Of a stretch of DNA of 64,000 nucleotides, positions 8,896-16,864 are shown piece after piece; within the stretch, counting starts at the first letter, position 1, and each line of letters begins with the position of its first letter. The translations under genes were made by a program, and so were the position numbers. The stretch is from assembly GCF_016583645.1 (NCBI RefSeq), contig NZ_NRRL01000005.1:1-64000 (forward strand). The letters are read 5' to 3'. Origin of the DNA: Rhodovibrio sodomensis (lineage in GTDB: Bacteria > Pseudomonadota > Alphaproteobacteria > Kiloniellales > Rhodovibrionaceae). The notes beneath the pieces are model-generated. The model saw only the letters and a list, made by a program, of their open reading frames with translations. It was not told where the DNA came from and did no database searches.

Positions 8896-9552
8896 ATGAC
8901 TGATCTTCCCGTGACCGACCGTCCGGTATCGCACACCCACGGTCGGCTTGCTGCCGGGTATAGCGTCGCCTGCGAAGCCGGCCGAGACATTGCGCAGGCC
9001 GGCGACCCGAACCAGCTCTACCGGCTGGCTGACGGCTGGGCGTTCGGCGCGCACATGCTGGAGGACGGCCGGCGGCAAATCGTGTCGTTCCTGCTGCCGG
9101 GCGACCTCGTCAACGCGCCCGCCGTGCTGGGCTGTCGCGAGGCGACGCCGCTCTACGCCCTGACCGACGTCCGCCTGGAGGCGGAGCACGGCAGCGGTCC
9201 GACGGATGCGCTGCCGGCGGTGCTGGCGCAGATGGCCCGGCTGGGCGAGCAGGTGGTCAGTCTGGGCCGGCGCACCGCGTACGAGCGGATCGCGGCCTTC
9301 CTGCTGCAGATCGGGGAGCGGCTGGACGGCGCCGTCGGCGGGGCCGGACAGCGTTATTTGGTGCCGCTGCGCCTGGAACACCTGGCCGACCACCTGGGCC
9401 TGTCCGTGGTCCACGTCAGCCGGACGATGCGCCAGCTGCGCGACAACGGTCTGGCCAGCCTGTACCGCGGCGAGATGGAACTGGGCGACCGCACCGCCCT
9501 GGCCCGGGTCCGCGAGTGCGGCGGGCCGAAGCCAGCGACCGCCCCGAACTAA
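8896..9552 (+). CDS. Crp/Fnr-family transcriptional regulator
   Basis: A 218-residue regulator with an N-terminal cyclic-nucleotide-binding-like beta-roll (residues about 20-110, with RQIVSFLLPGDLV) and a C-terminal winged helix. The recognition region LEHLADHLGLSVVHVSRTMRQL lies near residues 157-178 and resembles FixK/Fnr HTHs. No N-terminal FNR-type cysteine cluster is present, so it is not an iron-sulfur oxygen sensor; the effector is unknown. The beta-roll appears shorter than in Crp. The TAA stop at 9550-9552 lies inside the first base triplet of an intergenic repeat. Confidence 0.85.
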   Translation: MTDLPVTDRPVSHTHGRLAAGYSVACEAGRDIAQAGDPNQLYRLADGWAFGAHMLEDGRRQIVSFLLPGDLVNAPAVLGCREATPLYALTDVRLEAEHGSGPTDALPAVLAQMARLGEQVVSLGRRTAYERIAAFLLQIGERLDGAVGGAGQRYLVPLRLEHLADHLGLSVVHVSRTMRQLRDNGLASLYRGEMELGDRTALARVRECGGPKPATAPN

Positions 9553-9666
9553 AGCAAAACCGATGCAAGCCGAATCGGCCTTCATCGTCTTTTTTTGCTC
9601 TAACTTCCTGAAGAGAGAGCAAGATTCAGCTGAAAGCTCGCTTCACCTTTCAGCATCTTGCTCTAA
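9550..9666. repeat. TAGAGC double-hairpin repeat, copy 1 (full length)
   Basis: Hairpin A has AAAGCAAAAC at its left foot and TTTTTTTGCTCTAA at its right. A CTTCCTGAAGAG spacer follows, then hairpin B from AGAGCAAGATTCAGCTGAAAG to CTTTCAGCATCTTGCTCTAA. It exactly fills the gap between two convergent genes, and its two ends contain both stop codons (9550-9552 plus strand, 9663-9665 minus strand). Confidence 0.9.
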
Positions 9667-10070
9667 CCGCGGCGCCGGCCGGGCGGATCGCCGCGGGCGG
9701 TCGTCTGGTCGGCGGGGGCAAGCGTGTCGGGCTGCGTGTCGGCGGCCGGGCGTTCCGCATTAGGGGCGGGGCTCTCCCCCGGTTCCGGATCGGGCGCGTG
9801 ACTGGTGACCGGACCCAGGCCAGGCCAGGCGGGACGGGTGGCGATGTCCTTGCCGCCGCAGCCGGTGCAGCGCAGCCGGCCGCCGACTTCGGGCACAGGG
9901 AAGGCCGCGCCCAGCTCGCCGAGCAACCGGCCGATTTCAAGCACCGCGTTGTGGCCGCAGCGGTTGCACCAGCAGAAGACGCCCAGTCCGTCGGCCGCCA
10001 GTTCGCCCAGCGTCGCCGCCCCGAGCCGCGCGTCCACCTCCCGTTGCGCCGATTCCTTGATCCGACCCAT
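9663..10070 (-). CDS. small zinc-ribbon-like protein of unknown function
   Basis: About 135 residues from the ATG at 10070 (MGRIKESAQREVDARLG). The middle contains CWCNRCG and, about 40 residues on, CTGCGG; the spaced CxxC pairs suggest a zinc ribbon. The C-terminal 50 residues are Pro/Ala/Asp-rich and look disordered. The frame extends upstream to 10136, but the family-like sequence starts at the chosen ATG. The TAG stop is inside the TAGAGC repeat. I do not recognise a named family; DNA or RNA binding is possible. Confidence 0.65.
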   Translation of the reverse strand: MGRIKESAQREVDARLGAATLGELAADGLGVFCWCNRCGHNAVLEIGRLLGELGAAFPVPEVGGRLRCTGCGGKDIATRPAWPGLGPVTSHAPDPEPGESPAPNAERPAADTQPDTLAPADQTTARGDPPGRRRG

Positions 10071-10170
10071 CGCGTTCGCCCTGTTCCGACCGCTGCCCGC
10101 GCAAGAGAACATAAAGCGAACATAGGGGCCGGACAAGCGGGTTCGGCGCCCGGCCGGAACACCCGTCAGG

Positions 10171-10211
10171 CATCCTTCGAGACGCCCGGCCGCGCCGGGC
10201 TCCTCAGGATG
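10171..10211. repeat. CATCCTTCGAGAC...CTCAGGATG palindrome, copy 1
   Basis: CATCCT (10171) pairs with AGGATG (10206-10211), with a nested GCCCGGC/GCCGGGC stem at 10184-10200. This layout is common between genes in many alphaproteobacteria. A second copy lies at 13364-13410. Confidence 0.7.
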
Positions 10212-10323
10212 AAGTTATAGGTTTTCCAATAAGATGTAATAGCTTCATGCTGGGGATCTGCCCGCGAGGGCCGCGTCTCGAAGCCTCCCAGACGGGTGTT
10301 GAACCGCCCGCACAAATGTCGTC

Positions 10324-10425
10324 CCTGAGGGGAGAGGGCTAGGTGGAATCCCACCCTCACCCTCCCACGACCCTGCGGGTCGCGGGCCCCTCTCTCTCCC
10401 CTCAAGGGAGAGGGGATTGGGGCAC
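10324..10425. repeat. CTCTCC/GGAGAG palindrome complex
   Basis: GAGGGGAGAGGG at the left and CTCTCTCCCCTC plus AGGGAGAGGGGA at the right bracket a nested CGACCC/GGGTCG stem. It belongs to the same dispersed family as the hairpins at 6869 and 15041. Confidence 0.65.
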
Positions 10426-10466
10426 GCTCTCCGGCAGACTGAAAACAGGTCGTCGGGGTGGCCAGG

Positions 10467-10934
10467 CTATTTGATCTCGAAAATCCCCTCGACCTCGACC
10501 GCGACGCCAAACGGGAGGGAGCCGGCGCCGACGGCCGCGCGGGCGTGCGCGCCGGCATCACCGAACACCTCCGCCATCAGGTCGGAGACGCCGTTCACCA
10601 CCTTGGGCTGGCCCGCGTAGTCCGGCACGGCGTTGACGAAGCCGGTCAGCTTCACCACCCGCTCGACGCGGTCCAGATCGCCGCCCAGGGCCTGGCGCAG
10701 CTGCGCGATCAGGTTCAGCCCGCACAGCCGGGCGGCCTTCTGGCCGTCCTCCAGGCTGACGTCGTCGCCCAGCTTGCCCTTGACCTGGATCTCGCCGTTC
10801 AGCATCGGCAGCTGGCCGGCCATGAACACCAGGTTGCCGCTGATGACATAGGGCAGGTAAGCGCCCTGCGGCGCCGCCACCTGCGGCAGCTCGATCCCCT
10901 TTTCCTGCATGCGTGCCTCGACCGTTCCGGCCAT
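10467..10934 (-). CDS. RidA (YjgF/YER057c/UK114) family protein
   Basis: A 155-residue RidA-superfamily protein (LPQVAAPQGAYLPYVISGN, VFMAGQLPMLNGEI, GDLDRVERVVKLTGFVNA). RidA proteins hydrolyse reactive enamine/imine intermediates released by PLP enzymes; the longer subgroup seen here is less well characterised. The ATG at 10934 is preceded by GGGGAGAG, a strong ribosome-binding site, which decides the start over the longer open frame. The protein ends in VEVEGIFEIK, typical of the family's last strand. Confidence 0.85.
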   Translation of the reverse strand: MAGTVEARMQEKGIELPQVAAPQGAYLPYVISGNLVFMAGQLPMLNGEIQVKGKLGDDVSLEDGQKAARLCGLNLIAQLRQALGGDLDRVERVVKLTGFVNAVPDYAGQPKVVNGVSDLMAEVFGDAGAHARAAVGAGSLPFGVAVEVEGIFEIK

Positions 10935-11067
10935 GTCCGTCTCTCCCCTGTGTGTCGGTTGAACTGCGATCGGTGCGCGGCAGCCTAGGCGTCTGAGCCG
11001 CGCGCGCAATCGTCCAGGCGCGACGGCGCTCGGCGTGGACGCGTCCTAACCGTCGCACAGGCAACGC

Positions 11068-11184
11068 CTAGAGCAAGATGCTGCAAGGTGCAGCCACTTT
11101 TCAGCTGAATCTTGCTCTCTCTTCAAGCAGTTAGAGCTAAATTCACGATGAAGGTCGATGCGACCTTCATCGATTTTGCTCTAG
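11068..11184. repeat. TAGAGC double-hairpin repeat, copy 2 (full length)
   Basis: Reverse-complement orientation relative to copy 1: hairpin B first (TAGAGCAAGATGCTGCAAGG onward), spacer CTCTTCAAGCAGT, then hairpin A ending CATCGATTTTGCTCTA. The terminal CTA (11181-11183) is the minus-strand TAG stop of the GST gene. Confidence 0.9.
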
Positions 11185-11804
11185 CTGAGCGGGACCATCA
11201 CGTGATCGCGGAACGCCGGGCGCGCGCACAGCCGGGCGTACCAGTCAGCCACGTTATGCACCTGGGTGCGCCGGATCGCCAGCTGGTACCAGCGGTAGGC
11301 GCAGGCGCCGAGCGGAATGTCGCCCATGGTCAGGCGCGCGCCCGCGACAAAGGCGCGCCCGTCAAGCGCCTGATCGAGCAGGGAAAATGCGCGGTCGGCA
11401 GCGTGCTCGCAGCGGCGCACCAGGTCCAGGTCGCGTTCGGCCTCCGGGGTCCGGACCAGTTGCCAGAACGCCGGGTTGAAGGACGGCAGCAGCACCGTCT
11501 GCTGCCAGTCCATCCACCGGTCGGTCTCGCTGCGCGCGCCGGGATGCTCGGGCCACAACCCGCCCGGATCGTACTGCGCGGCGAGGTAGCGCACGACCGC
11601 ATTGGATTCCCAAATCACCCGGTCGCCGTCGACCAGGACGGGCACCGTGCCGTTCGGGTTGAGGGCGCGGAACCATGGTTCGCCGCCGTCCTCCCGGTGG
11701 CCGCGGCCGATCTCGACGCGCGTGTGGGCAAGGCCGAGTTCGCCGATCACCCACATCGCCTTCTGCACGTTGAGCGAGTTCGGACGGCCGTACAGGGTCA
11801 GCAT
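11181..11804 (-). CDS. glutathione S-transferase family protein
   Basis: A 207-residue GST with a thioredoxin-like N-terminal domain (LTLYGRPNSLNVQKAMW; LNPNGTVPVLVDGD with the cis-Pro; ESNAVVRYLA holding the glutathione gamma-glutamyl-binding ES motif). An all-helical C-terminal domain follows (FVAGARLTMGDIPLG with the N-capping box). The NSLNVQK catalytic region places it among beta/theta-type bacterial GSTs. The substrate is unknown. The stop codon is formed by repeat copy 2. Confidence 0.9.
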   Translation of the reverse strand: MLTLYGRPNSLNVQKAMWVIGELGLAHTRVEIGRGHREDGGEPWFRALNPNGTVPVLVDGDRVIWESNAVVRYLAAQYDPGGLWPEHPGARSETDRWMDWQQTVLLPSFNPAFWQLVRTPEAERDLDLVRRCEHAADRAFSLLDQALDGRAFVAGARLTMGDIPLGACAYRWYQLAIRRTQVHNVADWYARLCARPAFRDHVMVPLS

Positions 11805-11846
11805 GCGCGGTCAACTTCCCAGGATATCGTGACGGCGAGGAGCGTG

Positions 11847-12047
11847 CTACCGGCCGATCAACCAGAGCACGAGCGAAATCACGACCGACACCAGGATCGA
11901 CGTCGTGATCGGCAGATACAAGGTAAAGCCGTCGCGTTGGATCAGGATGTCGCCCGGCAGCCGGCCGATCCCGGCTTTCTGCAGCCAGGGCCACAGCAGC
12001 CCCGCCGCGACCAGCACGATGCCGAGGATGATCAGGGTTCGCGCCAT
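11847..12047 (-). CDS. DUF2905 family small membrane protein
   Basis: A 66-residue protein from the ATG at 12047 with two membrane segments (TLIILGIVLVAAGLLWPWL and ITTSILVSVVISLVLWLIG). The connecting sequence GRLPGDILIQR is diagnostic of DUF2905. An AGGGT element precedes the start. It is divergent from the lipoprotein gene at 12169. Function is unknown. Confidence 0.85.
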   Translation of the reverse strand: MARTLIILGIVLVAAGLLWPWLQKAGIGRLPGDILIQRDGFTLYLPITTSILVSVVISLVLWLIGR

Positions 12048-12168
12048 ACCCTGGTAGGTGGGGATCGGGCGCGCTCGCGTCCATGGGGATATCGGGGCGC
12101 GGGATGCTTCGACAAAGCCACAGTTTGGCCGTTTGACGGGCACGCCCTGGGCTCCGATACTTACGGCC

Positions 12169-13308
12169 ATGCACCCGATGCGTTCGCGTCTGTTGCCGCT
12201 TGCCCTCGGCGTCGTGCTCGCCGGCTGCGGGCCGCTGCTGCCCGAGCCGGACCCGGGCGCGGCGCAAGCCGCGTCCGCCGGCGGCGCGGACAGCCGGGCC
12301 GGGCGCGCGGTCGACGCCGCCGGCGATACGGTGCGCTTCGATTACCGCTTCCGCGATGCCGCCGGGCAGACGCACAGCGTTTCCTTCGCCCTGCCGGCGG
12401 ACGCCTACGCCGAGGCGCGACAGGGCTTGAAGCCGCTGCAGTCGGACGCGGTGACCGGCCGGCTGGACCGCAGCGTGCAGCGCTATGCCGAGGCCAGCAG
12501 CGAAACCTGGGCGGACGGGATGCGCGCCCGGATGGAGGCGCTGAAGGGCACGCTGCCGGCCACCATCCAGTTGGTCTACGAGTTCGAGGGTCGGCAGCTC
12601 AGCTGGTCGCTGCAGGGCCGGGGGGTCACGCAGCGCGAGCTGGAGCGGGAGGCGCAGCGTCTGGCCCGGCAGATCCGCCGCGCGAGCGCGCGGCTGAAGC
12701 AGCAGCAGCGCCGCGAGGTCCGGACCTACGCCCAGAACGTCCGCGCCGACCTGCTGGACGACCTGAACTACGTCCGCGACGGCGAGCTGGGCGGGCTGAT
12801 CCGGCCCGACTACGCCGCCCTGGCGCGCGGGCAGGCGGACCTGCTGCGCCCGATGGCGCGCGCGATCGCCGAGGCCGCCGGCACCGGCGACACCCGCCGG
12901 CAGGTCGCGCTCGCGCTCGCGCTGATGCAGCAGATCCCGTACGACCCGTTGCGCATCCGCGGGGCGATCGACGGCACCGGCTTCGCGGTTCCGGCGGAGC
13001 TGCTGCACGTTAACCGGGGCGATTGCGACAGCAAGGCGACCGCGCTCGCGGCGCTGATGCGCACGCTCGCCCCGGACACGGCGGCGGCGATTGTGCTGCT
13101 GCCGGGCCACGCCGTGCTGGCCGCCGACCTGGAACCCCAGCCGGGCGATCGCACCCTGGAGTTCGACGGCGAGCGGTTCGTCCTGATGGAGCCCGCCGGG
13201 CCCGCCCCCATCCCGCTGGGACAGATCGGCGATACCAGCCGCCAGCTGCTGAGCGAGCAGGGCGTGGACTCCCTGGTCTGGATCACCGGCGGCCCGCAGG
13301 GCGCGTAA
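12169..13308 (+). CDS. lipoprotein with a transglutaminase-like cysteine peptidase domain
   Basis: About 379 residues. A lipobox LAGCGPLL lies after a short hydrophobic stretch (residues 6-20), so the product should be lipid-anchored in the envelope. A basic, coiled-coil-like region follows (EREAQRLARQIRRASARLK). The C-terminal half carries NRGDCDSKATALAALM, with the nucleophile Cys, and LLPGHAVLAADL, with the His, the usual Cys-His order of transglutaminase-like proteases. Substrate and partner are not visible. The start at 12169 was chosen because it gives a normal signal peptide. Confidence 0.75.
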   Translation: MHPMRSRLLPLALGVVLAGCGPLLPEPDPGAAQAASAGGADSRAGRAVDAAGDTVRFDYRFRDAAGQTHSVSFALPADAYAEARQGLKPLQSDAVTGRLDRSVQRYAEASSETWADGMRARMEALKGTLPATIQLVYEFEGRQLSWSLQGRGVTQRELEREAQRLARQIRRASARLKQQQRREVRTYAQNVRADLLDDLNYVRDGELGGLIRPDYAALARGQADLLRPMARAIAEAAGTGDTRRQVALALALMQQIPYDPLRIRGAIDGTGFAVPAELLHVNRGDCDSKATALAALMRTLAPDTAAAIVLLPGHAVLAADLEPQPGDRTLEFDGERFVLMEPAGPAPIPLGQIGDTSRQLLSEQGVDSLVWITGGPQGA

Positions 13309-13363
13309 GCCGGCTGCTGACCCGCGATCCAAGCAGGCGTACAGCCCAGGTAGCGCCCGTTCA

Positions 13364-13410
13364 GGGTCCTTCGACACGGACGCCTTCGGGCGCCCTACTC
13401 AGGATGAAGC
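13364..13410. repeat. CCTTCGA...TCAGGATGA palindrome, copy 2
   Basis: GGTCCTTCGACAC at the left, a nested GGCGCCCT region, and CTCAGGATGAAGC at the right match the copy at 10171-10211 in outline, with a diverged inner stem. Confidence 0.6.
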
Positions 13411-13641
13411 GTATGGTGGATCGATAACTTACTCCTCATCTTCCTGCTGATTGGCCAGCCGCAGGCTGGCGTGTCGAAGCGCGCCACACGCCCGCCCATG
13501 CCCGCCTGGGCCGCTTGGCGACGCTGCGCGTGGGCCCGAAAACGCTCCTAATCCTGTTGGCCAACGACCTGAAAAGCTAGCAAGAAAGGCTTTTCGTCGC
13601 CCCAGCTTCGGGCGTGCGGCGCCGCGCGCGCCATGCGTTCC

Positions 13642-13670
13642 TTGCGCCCCCGGCATGCGCTTGTTACATT
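13642..13670 (+). promoter_or_regulatory. weak candidate promoter of the guanidine operon
   Basis: TTGCGC (13642-13647) and TACATT (13665-13670) are 17 bases apart and would start RNA a few bases before the riboswitch. The match to sigma-70 is poor; the position is the main support. Confidence 0.3.
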
Positions 13671-13685
13671 TGTGCAGTGCAGCGC

Positions 13686-13810
13686 ATCTAGGGTTCCGGC
13701 TGTTGCAGTGCGGCAGCGGCGACTGGTCCGAGAGATGCAACCCGGACGCCGGCGGTGCGCCGCCCTCATAGCCGTCCGGGGACACGGCGGGACAAAAGCC
13801 CGGGAGGACA
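13686..13810 (+). ncRNA. guanidine-I riboswitch (ykkC class)
   Basis: The hallmark segments of the guanidine-I aptamer occur in order. CTAGGGTTCCGGC is at 13688-13700, CTGGTCCGAGAG at 13723-13734, and ACGGCGGGACAAAAGCCCGG begins at 13784. The spacing is normal for the class. This RNA binds guanidinium and turns on guanidine export or degradation genes. The first gene downstream is an ABC-importer binding protein and the fourth is a guanidine-hydrolase-type enzyme, which agrees. CCTCCCGG at 13837-13844 is perfectly complementary to the conserved CCGGGAGG at 13800-13807 and may be the expression switch. Confidence 0.93.
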
Positions 13811-13943
13811 CTGCACCGGTTTGCCAGCGCAAGCCGCCTCCCGGAGCCGATCTTCCACGAGGCGTCCGCCCAAGCTGGCAATCCGTTCAAACCGTGAGAG
13901 GCCGCCCGCAAAGAGGCCCGGCCGCTTGAACAGGGAGCCAGCG

Positions 13944-15023
13944 ATGCAACCGATCAAGATCGCCGCGAGCGCGTTCGCGCTCACGCTCACCGCCGCGCTT
14001 GGCGCCGCCCCGGTCCAGGACGCGCGCGCCCAGGACCGCGAGTCCTTCCAGGTCTGCTGGTCGATCTATGCCGGCTGGATGCCCTGGGGCTGGATCGAGA
14101 GCTCCGGCCTGATGGATAAGTGGGCGGACAAGTACGACATCTCCGTCGATGTCGTTCAGATCAACGATTATATCGAATCGATCAACCAATACACCGCCGG
14201 CCGGTTCGACGGCTGCACCATGACCAACATGGACGCGCTGTCGATCCCCGCGGGCGGCGGCGTCGACACCACCGCGCTGATCGTCGGCGACTTCTCCAAC
14301 GGCAACGACGGGATCGTGCTCAAGAACAAGGACGAGCTGAGTGCGATCGAGGGCATGGACGTGCACCTCGTGGAACTCTCGGTGTCGCATTACCTGCTGG
14401 CCCGCGCGCTCGACCAGATCGGCCTGTCCGAGCGCGACGTGAACGTGGTCAACGTCTCCGACGCCGACCTGGTGGCGGCGTTCGACACCGAGGACGTCCA
14501 GGCGACGGTCACCTGGAACCCGCTGCTCTCCACCATCCTGAAGAAGCCGGAGGCCAACGAGGTCTTCGACAGCTCCCAGATCCCGGGCGAGATCATCGAC
14601 CTGATGGTGGTCAATACCGAGACGCTTCGAGCGAACCCCGAGCTCGGCAAGGCGCTGGTCGGCGCGTGGTACGAGGCGATGTCGATCATGTCCTCCGACA
14701 CCCAAGCAGGCCGTGACGCGCGCACCTGGATGGCCGAGGCCGCGGGCACCGATCTCCGGGGCTACGAGAGCCAGCTGGAGACCACGCAGATGTTCTACGA
14801 CCCGGCCGAGGCCGTGGAGTTCACCCGGGATGACAAGCTGATCCAGACGATGGACTTCGTCCGGCAGTTCCTGTTCAAGCACGGCATCCTGGGCCAGGGC
14901 GCGCCCAGCCCCGACTACGTCGGCATGCAGTTTCCGGGCGGCGAGACGCTGGGCAACACCAACAACATCCAGCTGCGCTTCGACCCTAGCTACATGAAAA
15001 TGGCCGCCGAGGGCGAGCTTTAA
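13944..15023 (+). CDS. ABC transporter substrate-binding protein, probable guanidine importer
   Basis: A 359-residue periplasmic binding protein of the SsuA/TauA/NMT1 type. A signal peptide runs to about residue 30 (ending AQDARAQD-like; cleavage near DARAQ). The mature part begins SFQVCWSIYAGWMPWGWIE, rich in aromatic residues, and contains TMTNMDALSIPAGGGVDT. It is the first gene after the guanidine-I riboswitch and is followed by its permease and ATPase. In Synechocystis an equivalent transporter (sll1080-1082) sits beside guanidine hydrolase. Guanidine as ligand is inference from riboswitch and neighbours; urea-related compounds are alternatives. An AGGGAGCC ribosome-binding site precedes the ATG. 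Confidence 0.85.
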   Translation: MQPIKIAASAFALTLTAALGAAPVQDARAQDRESFQVCWSIYAGWMPWGWIESSGLMDKWADKYDISVDVVQINDYIESINQYTAGRFDGCTMTNMDALSIPAGGGVDTTALIVGDFSNGNDGIVLKNKDELSAIEGMDVHLVELSVSHYLLARALDQIGLSERDVNVVNVSDADLVAAFDTEDVQATVTWNPLLSTILKKPEANEVFDSSQIPGEIIDLMVVNTETLRANPELGKALVGAWYEAMSIMSSDTQAGRDARTWMAEAAGTDLRGYESQLETTQMFYDPAEAVEFTRDDKLIQTMDFVRQFLFKHGILGQGAPSPDYVGMQFPGGETLGNTNNIQLRFDPSYMKMAAEGEL

Positions 15024-15040
15024 GCAGCCCTCTCTGATTC

Positions 15041-15145
15041 CCTCTCCTCCACGTGGGAGGAGAGGGCTCGGGAGAGGAGGTCGCCTTGGATATGGCCGCG
15101 GGGCCTCCTCAGCCTGTCCCTCTCCTCCCATTGGAGGAGAGGGGA
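15041..15145. repeat. paired CTCTCC/GGAGAG palindromes
   Basis: CCTCTCCTCC-ACGT-GGGAGGAGAGGG (15041-15066) and CCCTCTCCTCCC-ATT-GGAGGAGAGGGG (to about 15144) lie between the binding-protein and permease genes. They may stabilise the 3' end of the binding-protein message, so that more binding protein is made than permease. Confidence 0.75.
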
Positions 15146-15209
15146 CCCGCCGCTAAGCGCGTCACGCTCTCGTACGCGCTCCCGGCTCTCCGGTGACGAA
15201 AGCCAGCCG

Positions 15210-16031
15210 ATGCGTCTGATCAACCAGAAGCCAAGCCGGATCGCCCGCTACGCCCTGGGGGCGCTGCCGTTCGCGGCCGTCCTGCTGATCTACTCCGTGG
15301 CGAGCAAGCTGCGCCACATGGAGAACCCGCAGGACCGGCTGCTGCCGTCGCTGCAGCAGATGGCGGCGGCGGTCGAGCGGATGGCGTTCACGCCCTCCAA
15401 GCGCACCGGCGAGTACACGATGTGGCTGGACACCCTGGCCAGCCTGGAGCGGATCGGGATCGGCATGCTGGTGTCGACGGTGCTGGCGCTGGTGCTCGGC
15501 ATCGCCATGGGGGCGATCCCGCGGATCCGGGCCACCCTGGCGCCGTTCGTCGGCGCGTTCTCGCTGATCCCGCCGATCACGGTGCTACCGATCCTGTTCA
15601 TCGTGTTCGGCCTGGGCGAGACGGCCAAGATCGCGCTGATCGTGGTCGGCACCGCGCCGGTGATGACCCGCACGGTCGCCCAGGCGACCGCGGACGTCCC
15701 GGACGAGCTCTTGGTCAAGGTGCAGACCCTGGGCGCGAACAGCTGGCAGATCGTCACCCGCGTGTTCGTGCCGATGGTGCTGCCGCGGCTGATCGGGGCG
15801 ATCCGGATGGGGCTGGTGCCCGCCTGGATCTTCCTGGTCTCCGCCGAGGCGATCGCGGCGGAGCAGGGGCTCGGCTACCGGATCTTCCTGGTCCGCCGGT
15901 ACTTGGCGATGGACGTGATCCTGCCCTACGTCGCCTGGATCACGATCATCGCCTATGTGCTGGACCGCGCGTTCTATCTGCTGTCGCGCAAGGGCTTGCG
16001 CTGGGCGCACGGGGAAGGGGGTGCGCTGTGA
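15210..16031 (+). CDS. ABC transporter permease, probable guanidine importer
   Basis: A 273-residue inner-membrane permease of the SsuC/TauC (BPD_transp_1) type with about six membrane segments. The cytoplasmic coupling loop EAA-like motif is VKVQTLGANSWQIVTRVFVPMVLP near residues 170-193 (core LGANSWQIVTRVF). It sits after the binding protein and overlaps the ATPase start by four bases (GTGA). A palindromic repeat separates it from the binding-protein gene. Confidence 0.88.
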   Translation: MRLINQKPSRIARYALGALPFAAVLLIYSVASKLRHMENPQDRLLPSLQQMAAAVERMAFTPSKRTGEYTMWLDTLASLERIGIGMLVSTVLALVLGIAMGAIPRIRATLAPFVGAFSLIPPITVLPILFIVFGLGETAKIALIVVGTAPVMTRTVAQATADVPDELLVKVQTLGANSWQIVTRVFVPMVLPRLIGAIRMGLVPAWIFLVSAEAIAAEQGLGYRIFLVRRYLAMDVILPYVAWITIIAYVLDRAFYLLSRKGLRWAHGEGGAL

Positions 16032-16864
16032 GCGTGCTTGAGGTGCGCGGGCTCGGCGTCGATTACGACGGCGTCCGGGTGCTCGAGCGGATCGACCTGT
16101 CGGTCGCGGCTGGCGCGTTCTGTACCGTCGTCGGCGCCAGCGGCTGCGGCAAGTCGACCTTCCTGCGGATCCTGTTGGGCCAGGAGCGGCCGACCCGGGG
16201 GGAGGTGCTATTGGACGGCGTCCCGATCCCGCCGGAGCCGATGCCCGACCGCGGCGTGGTGTTTCAGAAGTACTCCGTCTTCGCGCACCTGAGCGTGCGC
16301 GACAACCTCGCCCTGCCGCTGGAAATCCAGCGGGCGCGCGGGCTCGGCCGGCTGTTCGGCCGCGCCAGGCGCCAGGTGCGCGCGGAGGTCGCGGACCTGC
16401 TGCATCGGATCGGCCTGGAGCACGCCGGCGACCGCTATCCGGGCCAGCTGTCGGGCGGCATGCAGCAGCGCCTGGCGATCGGGCAGGCGCTGGTGCTGAA
16501 GCCCCGGGTGCTGCTGCTGGACGAGCCGTTCGGCGCGCTCGATCCCGGCATCAAGAAGGACATGCACGCGCTGATCCTGAACCTCTGGCAGGACACCGGG
16601 ATGACCGTGTTCATGGTCACCCACGACATCCAGGAAGCCTTCCAGCTGGGCACCCGGCTGGTGGTCTTCGACAAGCTCCGCCACGACCCGCACGCCCCGC
16701 GGGCGTTCGGTGCGACGATCACCTACGACCTGCCGTTGCGCCCGCCGCAGCCGCCCGCGGCCGACCGGCCGGCCGGCCCGGACCCGGCGGCGGCCGCCGC
16801 TTCGCAACCGCCGGCGCCCGACGCGGCGCCCGAGACAGGAGAGACCCCCGATGCTGCCCCATGA
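16028..16864 (+). CDS. ABC transporter ATPase, probable guanidine importer
   Basis: A 278-residue nucleotide-binding subunit starting at GTG 16028, overlapping the permease stop. Walker A is GASGCGKST, the Q-loop lies in VVFQKYSVF, the signature is LSGGMQQR, Walker B is VLLLDEPFGALD, and the H-loop is VTHD. After residue about 228 there is an unusual Pro/Ala-rich tail of roughly 50 residues (PPQPPAADRPAGP), absent from SsuB/TauB and probably disordered. Its last 14 bases overlap the ureohydrolase gene, so the transporter and enzyme are translated as a unit. Confidence 0.88.
   Translation: MSVLEVRGLGVDYDGVRVLERIDLSVAAGAFCTVVGASGCGKSTFLRILLGQERPTRGEVLLDGVPIPPEPMPDRGVVFQKYSVFAHLSVRDNLALPLEIQRARGLGRLFGRARRQVRAEVADLLHRIGLEHAGDRYPGQLSGGMQQRLAIGQALVLKPRVLLLDEPFGALDPGIKKDMHALILNLWQDTGMTVFMVTHDIQEAFQLGTRLVVFDKLRHDPHAPRAFGATITYDLPLRPPQPPAADRPAGPDPAAAAASQPPAPDAAPETGETPDAAP

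Larger units (their letters stand above)
10071..10466. other. gene-free gap filled with palindromic repeats
   Basis: Between the zinc-ribbon gene and ridA, both minus strand, there is no credible reading frame. The gap holds the CCTTCGA/TCAGGATGA repeat at 10171-10211 and a CTCTCC-type palindrome complex at 10324-10425. Confidence 0.7.
13309..13685. other. non-coding gap upstream of the guanidine riboswitch
   Basis: No credible gene. It contains the second CCTTCGA...TCAGGATGA palindrome (13364-13410) and, at its right end, the probable promoter of the guanidine operon. Confidence 0.65.

Noticed and set aside
9550-9666. TAGAGC hairpins considered as ordinary intrinsic terminators
   Set aside because: The same long sequence recurs in both orientations at many loci and includes two hairpins plus a fixed spacer; a dispersed repeat explains it better, although it may also end transcripts.
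11112-13013. 633-residue plus-strand frame spanning GST, DUF2905 and the lipoprotein gene
   Set aside because: It is an open antisense/out-of-frame reading of three real genes and has low-complexity composition.
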